Shown in pieces: positions 8,199 to 15,827 of a stretch of DNA of 17,674 nt. Within the stretch, counting starts at the first letter, position 1; each line of letters begins with the position of its first letter. The stretch is from Falsiroseomonas sp044341625 (GTDB taxonomy: Bacteria > Pseudomonadota > Alphaproteobacteria > Acetobacterales > Acetobacteraceae): contig JBIIRI010000069.1 in assembly GCA_044341625.1 (NCBI GenBank), positions 1 through 17,674 on the forward strand, written 5' to 3'. The position numbers and the translations under genes are program-made. Under the pieces are notes generated by a model, which was not told the origin of the DNA, ran no database searches, and saw only the letters and a list, made by a program, of their open reading frames with translations.

Positions 8199-10442
8199 TT
8201 ACTCGGCCGTGTCGCGGCCGCCGCCTTCGCCGTCGCGGCGCGGGCGGAAGTTGCGGTCGCGGTCGCGACGCGGGCCGCGATCGCCACGCTCGCCGCCGCC
8301 TTCGCCATCCTCGCGCGGGCGGCGGGCGCCGACCTGCTCGGTGATGTCGGCCCCCGTCGCCTGGTCCACGACGCGCATGGACAGCTTCACCTTGCCGCGG
8401 TCGTCGAAGCCGATGACCTTGACCTTCACCTGGTCACCGTCCTTGACCACGTCCGTCGTCTTCTGGACGCGCTCATTGGCGAGTTCGGAGATGTGGACGA
8501 GGCCGTCCTTCGCGCCGAGGAAGTTCACGAAGGCGCCGAATTCGGCGGTCTTCACGACCTTGCCGTTGTAGATCTTGCCGATCTCGGCTTCCGCGGTGAT
8601 GCCCTGGATCCAGTCGATCGCCTTCTGCGCGGCTTCGACGCTGGTCGCCGCCACCTTGATGGTGCCGTCGTCGTCGATGTCGATCTTGGTGCCGGTCTGC
8701 TCGGTGATCTCGCGGATCACCTTGCCGCCCGAACCGATCACGTCGCGGATCTTGTCCTTGTTGATGTTGATGACCGTGATCCGCGGCGCGGTCGCGGCGA
8801 CATCGCCGCGCGCCCCGCTGATGCCCTTGGCCATCTCACCCAGGATGTGGAGCCGCCCGTCCTTCGCCTGGCCCAGCGCGATCTTCATGATCTCGAAGGT
8901 GATGGACGTGATCTTGATGTCCATCTGCAGCGCGGTGATGCCCTGCTCGGACCCGGCCACCTTGAAGTCCATGTCGCCCAGGTGATCCTCGTCGCCGAGG
9001 ATGTCGGACAGCACGGCGAAGCCGCGGTCTTCCTTGATCAGGCCCATCGCGATGCCCGCGCAGGGACGCTTCAGCGGCGCGCCCGCATCCATCAGCGACA
9101 GCGAGGTGCCGCAGACAGTGGCCATGGACGAGCTGCCGTTGCTCTCCGTGATCTCGGAGACGACGCGCATCGTGTAGGGGAACTTCTCCTTCTCCGGCAG
9201 CAGCGGGCGGATGGCGCGCCAGGCGAGCTTGCCGTGGCCCACTTCACGCCGGCCCGGAGAGCCCATGCGGCCCGTCTCGTTCACCGAGTAGGGGGGGAAG
9301 TTGTAGTGCAGCATGAACGCCTCGCGGTACTCGCCCGCCAGCGCGTCGATGATCTGCTCGTCCTGGCCGGTGCCCAGCGTGGCAACGCAGAGCGCCTGCG
9401 TCTCACCGCGCGTGAACAGCGCCGAGCCGTGGGAGCGCGGCAGCACGCCGACCTCGGCCACGATCGGGCGCACGGTCTTGGTGTCGCGCCCGTCGATGCG
9501 CATCCCGGTGTCGAGGATGTTGTTGCGGACCACGTCCGCCTCCAGCTCCTTCAGCAGGCCTTTGGCGGCGCCGGCGTCCAGGCCCTCGGCCTCCAGCTGC
9601 GCGACCACGGCCTTCTTCACCGCGCCGACGGCGTTCTGCCGCTCGAGCTTCGGGATGATCTTGTAGGCTTCGGCCATCTGGGCGCGGCCGAGCGCGCTGA
9701 TGCGGGCCTTCAGCGTCTTCTGCGCGTCGCTTTCCTCGGCGACGGGCCAGGGGTCCTTCGCGGCCACCTCGGCCAGCTCGATGATGCCCTGGATCACGGC
9801 CTGGAAGGACTTGTGGCCGAATTCGACGGCGCCGAGCATGACGTCTTCCGACAGCTCCTGCGCTTCGGATTCCACCATCAGCACGCCTTCGGCGGTGCCG
9901 GCGACGACGAGGTCGAGCTGGCTCTGCTTGCGCTGCGCCAGCGTCGGGTTCAGCACATAGCCGCCATCGACATAGCCGATGCGCGCACCGGCGATCGGGC
10001 CGAAGAAGGGGATGCCCGACAGCGTCAGCGCGGCCGAGCAGCCGACGAGGGCGACGATGTCCGGGTCGTTCTCCATGTCATGCGACAGCACGGTCGCGAC
10101 GACCTGCACCTCGTTGCGGAATCCATCCGGGAACAGCGGCCGGATCGGCCGGTCGATGAGGCGGGAGACGAGGGTCTCGTTCTCGGACGGGCGCCCTTCG
10201 CGCTTGAAGAAGCCGCCCGGGATCTTGCCGGCCGCGAAGGCCTTTTCCTGGTAGTTCACCGTCAGCGGGAAGAAGTCCTGGCCGGGCTTCACGCTGCGGG
10301 CGCCGACCGCCGTGCAGAGCACGATGGTGTCGCCGAGCCGCGCCATCACCGCACCATCGGCCTGGCGGGCCACCTTGCCGGTCTCGAGGACCAGGAGCTG
10401 GCCGCCCCAGGCGATTTCCTTGCGGAAGTACTTGTCGAACAT
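8199..10442 (-). CDS. pnp: Polynucleotide phosphorylase (polyribonucleotide nucleotidyltransferase)
   Basis: Phosphorolytic 3'-5' exoribonuclease, usually a trimer that works with RNase E; it degrades mRNA and sRNA. The 747 residues hold the full architecture: RNase PH core 1 (about 3-230) with FFKREGRPSENETLVSRLID (78-97); the helical linker domain (about 240-315); RNase PH core 2 (about 318-550) with GRMGSPGRREVGHGKLAWRA (391-410), phosphate-site SNGSSSMA (434-441) and acidic GDEDHLGDMDF (483-493); KH (about 553-612) with VIGSGGKVIREI; and S1 (about 621-691) with EFGAFVNFLGAKDGLVHISEL. The last 40 residues are a low-complexity Arg/Gly/Asp tail that may bind RNA or partners. ATG 10442 has a strong GAAGGA Shine-Dalgarno 6 nt upstream. 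The usual upstream neighbour rpsO is missing. Confidence 0.98.
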   Translation of the reverse strand: MFDKYFRKEIAWGGQLLVLETGKVARQADGAVMARLGDTIVLCTAVGARSVKPGQDFFPLTVNYQEKAFAAGKIPGGFFKREGRPSENETLVSRLIDRPIRPLFPDGFRNEVQVVATVLSHDMENDPDIVALVGCSAALTLSGIPFFGPIAGARIGYVDGGYVLNPTLAQRKQSQLDLVVAGTAEGVLMVESEAQELSEDVMLGAVEFGHKSFQAVIQGIIELAEVAAKDPWPVAEESDAQKTLKARISALGRAQMAEAYKIIPKLERQNAVGAVKKAVVAQLEAEGLDAGAAKGLLKELEADVVRNNILDTGMRIDGRDTKTVRPIVAEVGVLPRSHGSALFTRGETQALCVATLGTGQDEQIIDALAGEYREAFMLHYNFPPYSVNETGRMGSPGRREVGHGKLAWRAIRPLLPEKEKFPYTMRVVSEITESNGSSSMATVCGTSLSLMDAGAPLKRPCAGIAMGLIKEDRGFAVLSDILGDEDHLGDMDFKVAGSEQGITALQMDIKITSITFEIMKIALGQAKDGRLHILGEMAKGISGARGDVAATAPRITVININKDKIRDVIGSGGKVIREITEQTGTKIDIDDDGTIKVAATSVEAAQKAIDWIQGITAEAEIGKIYNGKVVKTAEFGAFVNFLGAKDGLVHISELANERVQKTTDVVKDGDQVKVKVIGFDDRGKVKLSMRVVDQATGADITEQVGARRPREDGEGGGERGDRGPRRDRDRNFRPRRDGEGGGRDTAE

Positions 10443-10912
10443 GCGTCGTCCTTCTCGGCCCGGCGCCCTTGCGCCGCGGCCCTGGCATGACACCGCGCGC
10501 GCGGCACCCTTGGCGGGGCCCGGCGCGCACGGCAGAGGATGCGACGACACGGGATAGGGAGGGTCAGCCGTCCCGCCCCCGATCCCGGAGGCGAGGTGAA
10601 GGGGATGACAGGCGTCTCGGGCGGCATGGGAAGGCAGCGCCGGTGGTTGCCGGATCGCCACCCCAGGGGAGAACCCCCAAGGGCTGAAGCCCCATGTGGC
10701 CGGAAACGCCGCCATCGTCCCGGCCCCTGGTGAGGGTCCGTTCACGGCGTGCATCTCGCACCCGCTGCCATCGCAGCGCGGGCCTGTCCCGGTGACGAGA
10801 CAAGCCCTCGGGCCGGGGTTCTAGGCGCTATCGGCCCGGAAGGCCAGCGAAAAGCCATGCGCGCTTGATCCAGGGCAAACCTGGGGGGGCGCATCCGCGT
10901 CAGGGTGGCGCG
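10443..10912. other. 470-bp divergent spacer between pnp and the metal ATPase gene
   Basis: No gene is supported here; in particular there is no rpsO. Visible structure includes the pnp leader hairpin (10461-10476), GGTGG-N11-CCACC (10642-10662) and two tandem 15-bp mini-hairpins (10665-10679 and 10680-10694) with stems GGGG/CCCC and GGGC/GCCC around four-base NGAA loops. No convincing sigma70 promoter was found in either direction, though both genes must be transcribed from here. Composition is uniformly GC-rich. Confidence 0.5.
10448..10476 (-). promoter_or_regulatory. pnp: pnp ribosome binding site with adjacent leader hairpin
   Basis: On the minus strand GAAGGA (10453-10448) is the Shine-Dalgarno. 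Directly upstream, CGGCGC and GCGCCG (10476-10471 and 10466-10461) form a perfect 6-bp hairpin with an AAGG loop. E. coli pnp is autocontrolled through a leader stem cut by RNase III; whether this smaller hairpin does something similar is inference only. Confidence 0.4.
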
Positions 10913-12763
10913 ATGCGACGTTTTCTTCTTCTCGGCTGGGTCCTGGCGGCCCTCATCCTGGGCGTGGGGCTGGCGCTGGCCGGGCAAAGCGGGGCCGCCA
11001 CCCTCGCCTGGTCGGCCGCGTCCCTGCCGGTGGCGGCGCATGTCGCGGTGGGCCTGCTCCGGGCGCTCGCGGGCGGGCGGATCGGCGTCGATTCGGTGGC
11101 GCTCGCCGCCATCCTCGGCGCCGTCGCGTTGGGAGAGGCGGCGGCCGCCGCCGTCATCGCCCTGATGGTCGCGGGTGGGGAGGCGCTGGAAGCCTGGGCC
11201 GAGGGTCGCGCCCGCCGTGCGCTGACAGACCTCGTCGCCCGCGCCCCCCGCCGCGCCGCCCGTATCGAGGACGGCGCCATCGCCGAGATCGCCGCCGCCG
11301 AGATCCGCGCAGGCGACCTGCTGCTGGTCCGCCCCGGAGAGACGGTGCCCGCCGATGGCGAGGCCGAGGAACAGGCGAGCCTCGATGAAAGCGCGCTGAC
11401 CGGGGAGGCCCTGCCGGTCGAGGCCAGGCCCGGCGCGGCGCTGCGGAGCGGCGCGGTGAATGCCGGCCCCGCCTTCCGCATGCGCGCCGCGCGCGGGGCG
11501 GAGGACAGTACCTATGCCGCCATCGTCCGCCTGGCGCAGCAGGCGGCCGCGGAACGGGCGCCGCTCGCGCGGCTGGCGGATCGCTGGGCGGTGGGTTTCG
11601 TGATCTTCACCGCGCTGGTCGCGGGCGGCGCCTGGGCGGCGACCGGCGATCCGGTGCGGGCGCTGGCCGTGCTGGTGGTGGCCACGCCCTGTCCGCTGAT
11701 CCTGGCCGCGCCCGTCGCCCTCGTCGCCGGCATCGGCCGCGCGGCGCGGCGCGGCATCGTGGTGAAGGGCGGCGCCGCGCTGGAACGGCTGGCCCGTGTC
11801 GAGACCGTGCTGTTCGACAAGACCGGCACGCTCACCCCCGGCCGCCCGGCGCTGGTGGCGGTGGAAGCCGACCCCGCTGTGGGAGAAGGGCCCGCGCTGC
11901 GCTTGGCGGCGGCGCTGGCGCAGGGCTCGACCCATCCCGTCTCTGCCGCGCTGGTCGCCGCCGCCGCCGCGGGCAGCGTCGTCTTGCCGGTGCCGGAGGA
12001 GGTGGTGGAGGTCGCGGGCGGCGGCGTCAAAGGCCGGGTGGAGGGCGAGGTTCTGCTGCTCGGCGCGGCGGCCTTCCTGCTGGCCGAAGGCGTCGCGGTG
12101 TGGGAGGCGCGCGGCGGCGCGGCCGCGCCGGTCGCCTGGCTGGCCGTGCGCGGGCGGGCGGCGGCGGCCTTCGTCATGGCCGATGGCGTGCGCGATGAGG
12201 CGCCGCGCGCGGTGGCGTGGCTGCGCGCGCTCGGCCTGCGGCGCCTGGTGCTGGTCACGGGCGACCGGGCGGCGGCGGCGGCGCCGGTGGGGCGCGCGCT
12301 CGGGCTGGATGCGGTGCTGGCGGACCAGGCGCCGGCCGACAAGATCGCCGTGGTGCGGGCGGAAGCGGCGGCGACGCCGACGGCGATGGTGGGCGATGGG
12401 GTGAATGACGCGCCGGCGCTGGCGGCGGCCGATGTCGGCATCGCGATGGGCGCGCATGGCACGGCGGCGGCGGCCGAGGCCGGCGATGTCGTGCTGCTGG
12501 TGGACCGCGTGGACCGGGTGCCGGAAGCGATCGCCATCGCCCGCCGCGCACGGCGCGTGGCCTTCCAGGCCATCGCGCTGGGGATGGGGTTGTCGGCGGT
12601 GGCGATGGCCTTTGCGGCGGCGGGGTATCTGGCGCCGCTGGCCGGCGCGCTGGTGCAGGAAGGGATCGACGTGGCGGCGATCCTGTATGCGCTGACCGCG
12701 CTGCGGCCGGGGCGGGGGGAGAGGGCGCCGGCGCCGGGGGCATCGCGGTCGCAGGGCCCCTGA
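10913..12763 (+). CDS. Heavy-metal-translocating P-type ATPase (P1B, TPCP motif)
   Basis: Inner-membrane ATPase that probably exports a transition metal. The 616-residue protein has the actuator TGE (LDESALTGEALPVE, 157-170), a transmembrane metal motif ATPCPLILA (257-265), the phosphorylation site FDKTGTLTPG (D302), the P1B-specific HP pair (STHPVSAAL, 341-342), GDR at 450-452 and the hinge GDGVNDAPALAAADVGIAMG (494-513). TPCP, rather than CPC or SPC, together with QEGID in the last membrane segment (582-586), resembles the P1B-5 group as I recall it; Sinorhizobium Nia of that group handles Ni and Fe. There is no N-terminal Cys- or His-rich domain and no C-terminal hemerythrin-like domain. 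ATG 10913 follows AGGG at 7-nt spacing; an in-frame TTG at 10865 is less likely. Composition is extremely Ala-rich. It converges on the HD gene with a 3-bp gap. Confidence 0.88.
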   Translation: MRRFLLLGWVLAALILGVGLALAGQSGAATLAWSAASLPVAAHVAVGLLRALAGGRIGVDSVALAAILGAVALGEAAAAAVIALMVAGGEALEAWAEGRARRALTDLVARAPRRAARIEDGAIAEIAAAEIRAGDLLLVRPGETVPADGEAEEQASLDESALTGEALPVEARPGAALRSGAVNAGPAFRMRAARGAEDSTYAAIVRLAQQAAAERAPLARLADRWAVGFVIFTALVAGGAWAATGDPVRALAVLVVATPCPLILAAPVALVAGIGRAARRGIVVKGGAALERLARVETVLFDKTGTLTPGRPALVAVEADPAVGEGPALRLAAALAQGSTHPVSAALVAAAAAGSVVLPVPEEVVEVAGGGVKGRVEGEVLLLGAAAFLLAEGVAVWEARGGAAAPVAWLAVRGRAAAAFVMADGVRDEAPRAVAWLRALGLRRLVLVTGDRAAAAAPVGRALGLDAVLADQAPADKIAVVRAEAAATPTAMVGDGVNDAPALAAADVGIAMGAHGTAAAAEAGDVVLLVDRVDRVPEAIAIARRARRVAFQAIALGMGLSAVAMAFAAAGYLAPLAGALVQEGIDVAAILYALTALRPGRGERAPAPGASRSQGP

Positions 12764-12766
12764 CGG

Positions 12767-13426
12767 CTACCGGGCGTCCTCTGGCCCGGCCTCGCATTCG
12801 GCGGCCATGCGCCGCATGAAGGCCTCCACGAAGGCGGCGCGTTCGGCGCCGATCCGCCGCCCGGCGGCGGTTCGCATCAGGCCGGGCAGGCGCAGCAACT
12901 TGACCTGAAAATGGTCCAAGGCCCACCGCCCATCATCCAATGGCCTGTGCTCGGCGAGCGGGTCTTCTGTGTCCACCAGGCTGCGCCCCAGCGCGCCGCT
13001 GACCGCAAAGCAGCGCGCAAGGCCGATGGCGCCGAGGGCGTCGAGCCGGTCGGCGTCCTGCAGCGCGCGGGCTTCCGGCGTCAGGGGCTCGATGCCGGCG
13101 GAGAAGCTGTGGGCCTCGATGGCATGCGCCACCGCGCCGATCCGGTTGTCGGGGAAGGCCAGCGTCCTGAGCAGGTCACCGGCGGCGATGGCGGCGAGGC
13201 GCGAGGATTGGGCGCGATCCGGATGGTTCTTGGGCAGGGCGACCAGATCATGGAGAAGCGCCGCGGCGGTCAGCACGCAGGAGTCGTGCGCCCCTTCCTC
13301 ATCGGCGATGCGCCGGGCCATCGCCAGGACGCGGAGGAGATGGGCAAGGTCGTGCGCGGCGTCGGGCGCGGCCTGCTGCCGCAGATGGGCGATCAGCGCC
13401 CGCTCGATCTCAGCCGGGTCGTTCAT
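12767..13426 (-). CDS. HD-domain metal-dependent phosphohydrolase (YedJ/YpgQ-like)
   Basis: 219-residue cytoplasmic HD-superfamily hydrolase. Visible motifs are AHDLAHLLRV (24-33, His25 as first metal ligand), LLHDL (57-61, the HD pair H59/D60), AIEAHSFSAG (102-111) and LQDADRLDALGAIGLAR (122-138, with the conserved Asp). This DADRLDA(L/I)GAIG pattern is typical of the YedJ/YpgQ type, some of which have nucleotide pyrophosphatase/phosphatase activity; the substrate here cannot be read from sequence. ATG 13426 (MNDPAEIERAL) is preferred over an upstream in-frame start at 13459 because the latter falls inside a long hairpin and adds a Pro-rich stretch. It follows the BMP-protein gene by 57 bp on the same strand, with a strong hairpin between them, so it may be only partly co-transcribed with the transporter. 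Confidence 0.85.
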   Translation of the reverse strand: MNDPAEIERALIAHLRQQAAPDAAHDLAHLLRVLAMARRIADEEGAHDSCVLTAAALLHDLVALPKNHPDRAQSSRLAAIAAGDLLRTLAFPDNRIGAVAHAIEAHSFSAGIEPLTPEARALQDADRLDALGAIGLARCFAVSGALGRSLVDTEDPLAEHRPLDDGRWALDHFQVKLLRLPGLMRTAAGRRIGAERAAFVEAFMRRMAAECEAGPEDAR

Positions 13427-13444
13427 GATGCCCCAGCATGATGG

Positions 13445-13476
13445 GGGCGGAAGGGGCATCGATGCCCCTCCCGCCC
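13445..13476 (-). terminator. Long GC hairpin after the transporter operon
   Basis: Positions 13445-13459 pair with 13462-13476 in a 15-position stem with one mismatch, centred on CATCGATG. It lies 7 bp behind the stop of the BMP-protein gene and 18 bp before the HD-gene start. No T-run follows, so it may be a partial terminator or a 3'-end stabiliser. Confidence 0.6.
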
Positions 13477-13483
13477 AGGTCGA

Positions 13484-14563
13484 TCAGCCGGGGATCGTGA
13501 CGTCGATGCCGCGGTAGAAGTAGTTCATCGCGCGGATCTGGTCGTCGTTCAGGCGGCCACCGGCGGGGATCACCACCGTGCCGTCCTGGCGGGTGATCGG
13601 GCCCTCGAACGGGTGCAGGCGGCCGGTCGCGATGGCTTCGCGGATCCGCTCGGCCTCGCTCACTTCCTCCGGCGTCATGTTGGTGTAGGGGGCCATGCGG
13701 AACATGCCGCTGCCCAGGCCGCCCCACACATCGGTCGGGCGCCAGCTGCCATCGATCACCGCCCGCGCGCGCTCCGCATAATAGTCGCCCCAGTTGTTGA
13801 CCGAGGAGGTCAGGTGGGCGCGCGGCGCGAAGCGCGTCATGTCGGAGGCCTGGCCGAAGCCGAAGATGCCACGCTCATTGGCCAGCTGCAGCGGCGCGGG
13901 GCCGTCGGTGTGGCTGCACAGCACGTCGCAGCCCTGGTCGATCAGGGCGCGGGCGGCGTCCGCCTCACGCGCCGGGTTCGACCAGGCGTTCACCCACACC
14001 ACGCGGATCTTCATGGACGGGTCCACGGACCAGGCGCCGCGCATCACGGTGTTGATGGCGTGGATCACTTCCGGCACCGGGAAGGTGGCGACATAGCCGA
14101 TGGTCTTGGAGCGCGACTTGCGCGCGGCGATCACGCCCTGGATGTAGCGGCCTTCGTAGAAGCGCGCGTTGTAGATCGCCATGTTCGGCAGCGTCGTCGG
14201 GCCGGTCGCGTTCTCGAAGAACACGCCCGGGTGCTGCGGCGCCATGCGCTGCGTCGGCGCGAAATAGGAAAAGCTGGTCGTGAAGATCAGCCGGTGGCCG
14301 GTGCGGACCAGCTGGGTCACGACGCGGTCGAAATCGGGGGGCGCCACGGACTCGACGGTGGTGGCGTTGACGCGGTCGCCGAGCACCTCGGCCATGCGGC
14401 GGCGGCCCTGGTCGTGCATGTGCGACCAGCCGAAATCGCCGACGGGGCCGATCAGCACCACGCCGACATTCAGGCGGGACTGCGCCTCGGCGCCGGTGCC
14501 GATAGCGGCGGTGCCGGCAATCGCGCCGGCTGTGCCAAGCAGGTGGCGGCGTGTGATCTGCAT
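13484..14563 (-). CDS. BMP-family ABC transporter substrate-binding protein
   Basis: Periplasmic ligand-binding protein of the BMP/PnrA type; relatives bind nucleosides or purines. 359 residues. The N-terminus MQITRRHLLGTAGAIAG has a twin-Arg pair and a hydrophobic stretch ending at AEA|QS (about residue 27), so Tat export is possible though the motif is not perfect. There is no lipobox Cys, so it is soluble rather than a lipoprotein. Family segments are NVGVVLIGPVGDFGWSHMHDQG (32-53, in part), FDRVVTQLVRTGHRLIFTTS, GVFFENATG, ARFYEGRYIQGVIAA, KTIGYVATFPVPEV, CDVLCSHTDGPAP and GFGQASDM. ATG 14563 follows AAGGAG by 9 nt. It lies 81 bp after the second permease gene as the last transporter gene, an order often seen in BMP-type operons. 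The actual ligand is unknown. Confidence 0.93.
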   Translation of the reverse strand: MQITRRHLLGTAGAIAGTAAIGTGAEAQSRLNVGVVLIGPVGDFGWSHMHDQGRRRMAEVLGDRVNATTVESVAPPDFDRVVTQLVRTGHRLIFTTSFSYFAPTQRMAPQHPGVFFENATGPTTLPNMAIYNARFYEGRYIQGVIAARKSRSKTIGYVATFPVPEVIHAINTVMRGAWSVDPSMKIRVVWVNAWSNPAREADAARALIDQGCDVLCSHTDGPAPLQLANERGIFGFGQASDMTRFAPRAHLTSSVNNWGDYYAERARAVIDGSWRPTDVWGGLGSGMFRMAPYTNMTPEEVSEAERIREAIATGRLHPFEGPITRQDGTVVIPAGGRLNDDQIRAMNYFYRGIDVTIPG

Positions 14564-14644
14564 GAAATGCGGCTCCTTCGGGGGCAGGGGTGATCGCTTG
14601 CTACGCGATTTTCATCTTGTCATCCACCCGTGATTACATCCGGG

Positions 14645-15562
14645 TCAGCGATCCGGGACGAAGGGGGTGCCGAGCGAGCCCGGCCCCGCCGCCCCGCCCC
14701 GGCGGATGGCCATGATGGCGACCAGGACGACGATGGTGATCAGATAGGGCATCGCCGCCATCAGCTGCGACGGCACCGGCACGCCAAGCGCCTGGGCATG
14801 CAACTGCAGGATGGTGATGCCGCCAAACAGGTAGGCCCCGATGGCCGCCCGCCACGGCAACCAGGACGCGAAAACCACGATCGCCAGCGCGATCCAGCCC
14901 CGCCCGCCGGTCATCCCGCTGGACCAGAAGGGGGTCAGCACCAGCGACATATACGCCCCCGCCAGCCCCGCGCAGGCGCCGCCGAACAGGATGGCCAGGA
15001 AGCGGATCCGCAGCACCGGATAGCCCAGCGCATGCGCCGCCGCGTGGCTTTCCCCGCAGGCGCGCAGGATCAAGCCCGCCTTGGTCCGGGTCAGGAACCA
15101 CGCCACCCCCGCCGTGAGGGCGAAGGAGGCGTAGACGAAGGGATCCTGCTTGAACAACACCGCGCCGAGCACCGGGACATCGGACAGCAGCGGGATCTCG
15201 ATCTTGCCGATGCCGGCGCGCTGCACGCCGACGAAGGCCGAGCCCACCACACCCGACAGGCCAAGCCCGAAAATCGCGAGGGCGAGGCCCGCCGCCACCT
15301 GGTTCGTCGCCAGCCCGAGCGTCAGCGCCGCGAAGAGCGCCGCCATCGCCATCCCCGCCAGCACCGCCGCGACGACACCCGCCGCTGAGGACCCCGTGCC
15401 GATGGCCGCCGCGATGCCGCAGGCCGCGCCCATGATCATCATCCCCTCGACGCCGAGGTTCAGCACGCCCGATTTCTCCACCACCAGCTCTCCGATGGCT
15501 GCGATCAGCAGCGGGGTGGAGGCGGTGATGACCGTCAGCAGGATGGCTTCCAGAAGAGTCAT
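14645..15562 (-). CDS. ABC transporter permease, RbsC-like (BMP/nucleoside type), second permease
   Basis: Inner-membrane permease of the branched-chain/ribose permease superfamily, 305 residues, with about eight to nine hydrophobic segments. Its N-terminal half carries SGVLNLGVEGMMIMGA (31-46), the variant of the NLG/NIG-x-EG motif found in nucleoside-type permeases; later landmarks are AGLILRACGESHAAAHALGY and the C-terminal PYLITIVVLVAIMAIRR, close to the end of YufQ/NupC-like permeases. ATG 15562 has GAGGA about 8 nt upstream. The frame is open for another 86 codons upstream, but that extension is the translated inverted-repeat element and has no permease similarity. It pairs with the permease at 15828-16901 to form the heterodimeric channel. 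Confidence 0.93.
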   Translation of the reverse strand: MTLLEAILLTVITASTPLLIAAIGELVVEKSGVLNLGVEGMMIMGAACGIAAAIGTGSSAAGVVAAVLAGMAMAALFAALTLGLATNQVAAGLALAIFGLGLSGVVGSAFVGVQRAGIGKIEIPLLSDVPVLGAVLFKQDPFVYASFALTAGVAWFLTRTKAGLILRACGESHAAAHALGYPVLRIRFLAILFGGACAGLAGAYMSLVLTPFWSSGMTGGRGWIALAIVVFASWLPWRAAIGAYLFGGITILQLHAQALGVPVPSQLMAAMPYLITIVVLVAIMAIRRGGAAGPGSLGTPFVPDR

Positions 15563-15615
15563 GGAGCTGTCCTCAGGTGGCAGGCACGGGCGGTGGTGGG
15601 CTGTGCCTTGCGGGG

Positions 15616-15806
15616 GTCGGTCGCGCCCCCACCCGCCCTCGCTGCGCTCGGGCACCCTCCCCCGCTGCGCGGGAGAGGGGGCATCGGCGCCACCGGCACC
15701 TTCCCTCGCGACGCGGTAAAGGGAGAAAGGAGCGCGGGGAATCCCTCTCCCGCTTTGCGGGGGAGGGTGGCTGAGCGCAGCGAAGCCGGGAGGGGGCGCG
15801 ACCGAC
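15616..15806. repeat. 191-bp inverted-repeat element between the two permease genes
   Basis: The arms 15616-15679 and 15743-15806 are each 64 bp and reverse complements at about 88% (8 differences, no gaps seen). The outer end is GTCGGTCGCGCCCCC and the inner end GCGGGAGAGGG. The spacer 15680-15742 is 63 bp and has no gene. Each arm has its own small hairpin (CTCCCCCGC / GCGGGAGAG). CTTGC occurs on both sides (15607-15611 and 15806-15810) but is asymmetric, so a target-site duplication is not shown. It resembles the non-coding palindromic repeats (REP pair/MITE type) common in alphaproteobacterial intergenic regions. In RNA it would form a very long hairpin inside the operon. Confidence 0.85.
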
Positions 15807-15827
15807 TTGCCCCCAAACAACCCACCC

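Noticed and set aside
10443..10912. rpsO gene or small RNA gene in the pnp upstream spacer
   Set aside because: No S15-like frame on either strand, and no promoter-terminator pair defining a small RNA.
10742..12457. 571-codon minus-strand frame opposite the metal ATPase
   Set aside because: Antisense shadow; low-complexity Arg/His/Gly composition, and the plus-strand frame has full P-type ATPase motifs.
15607..15810. CTTGC target-site duplication flanking the inverted-repeat element
   Set aside because: The left copy is 4 bp away from the arm while the right one overlaps its end; five bases can match by chance.
15563..15820. 86-codon N-terminal extension of the second permease
   Set aside because: It is translated inverted-repeat DNA (Pro/Arg/Gly-rich); the permease N-terminus and ribosome binding site are at 15562.
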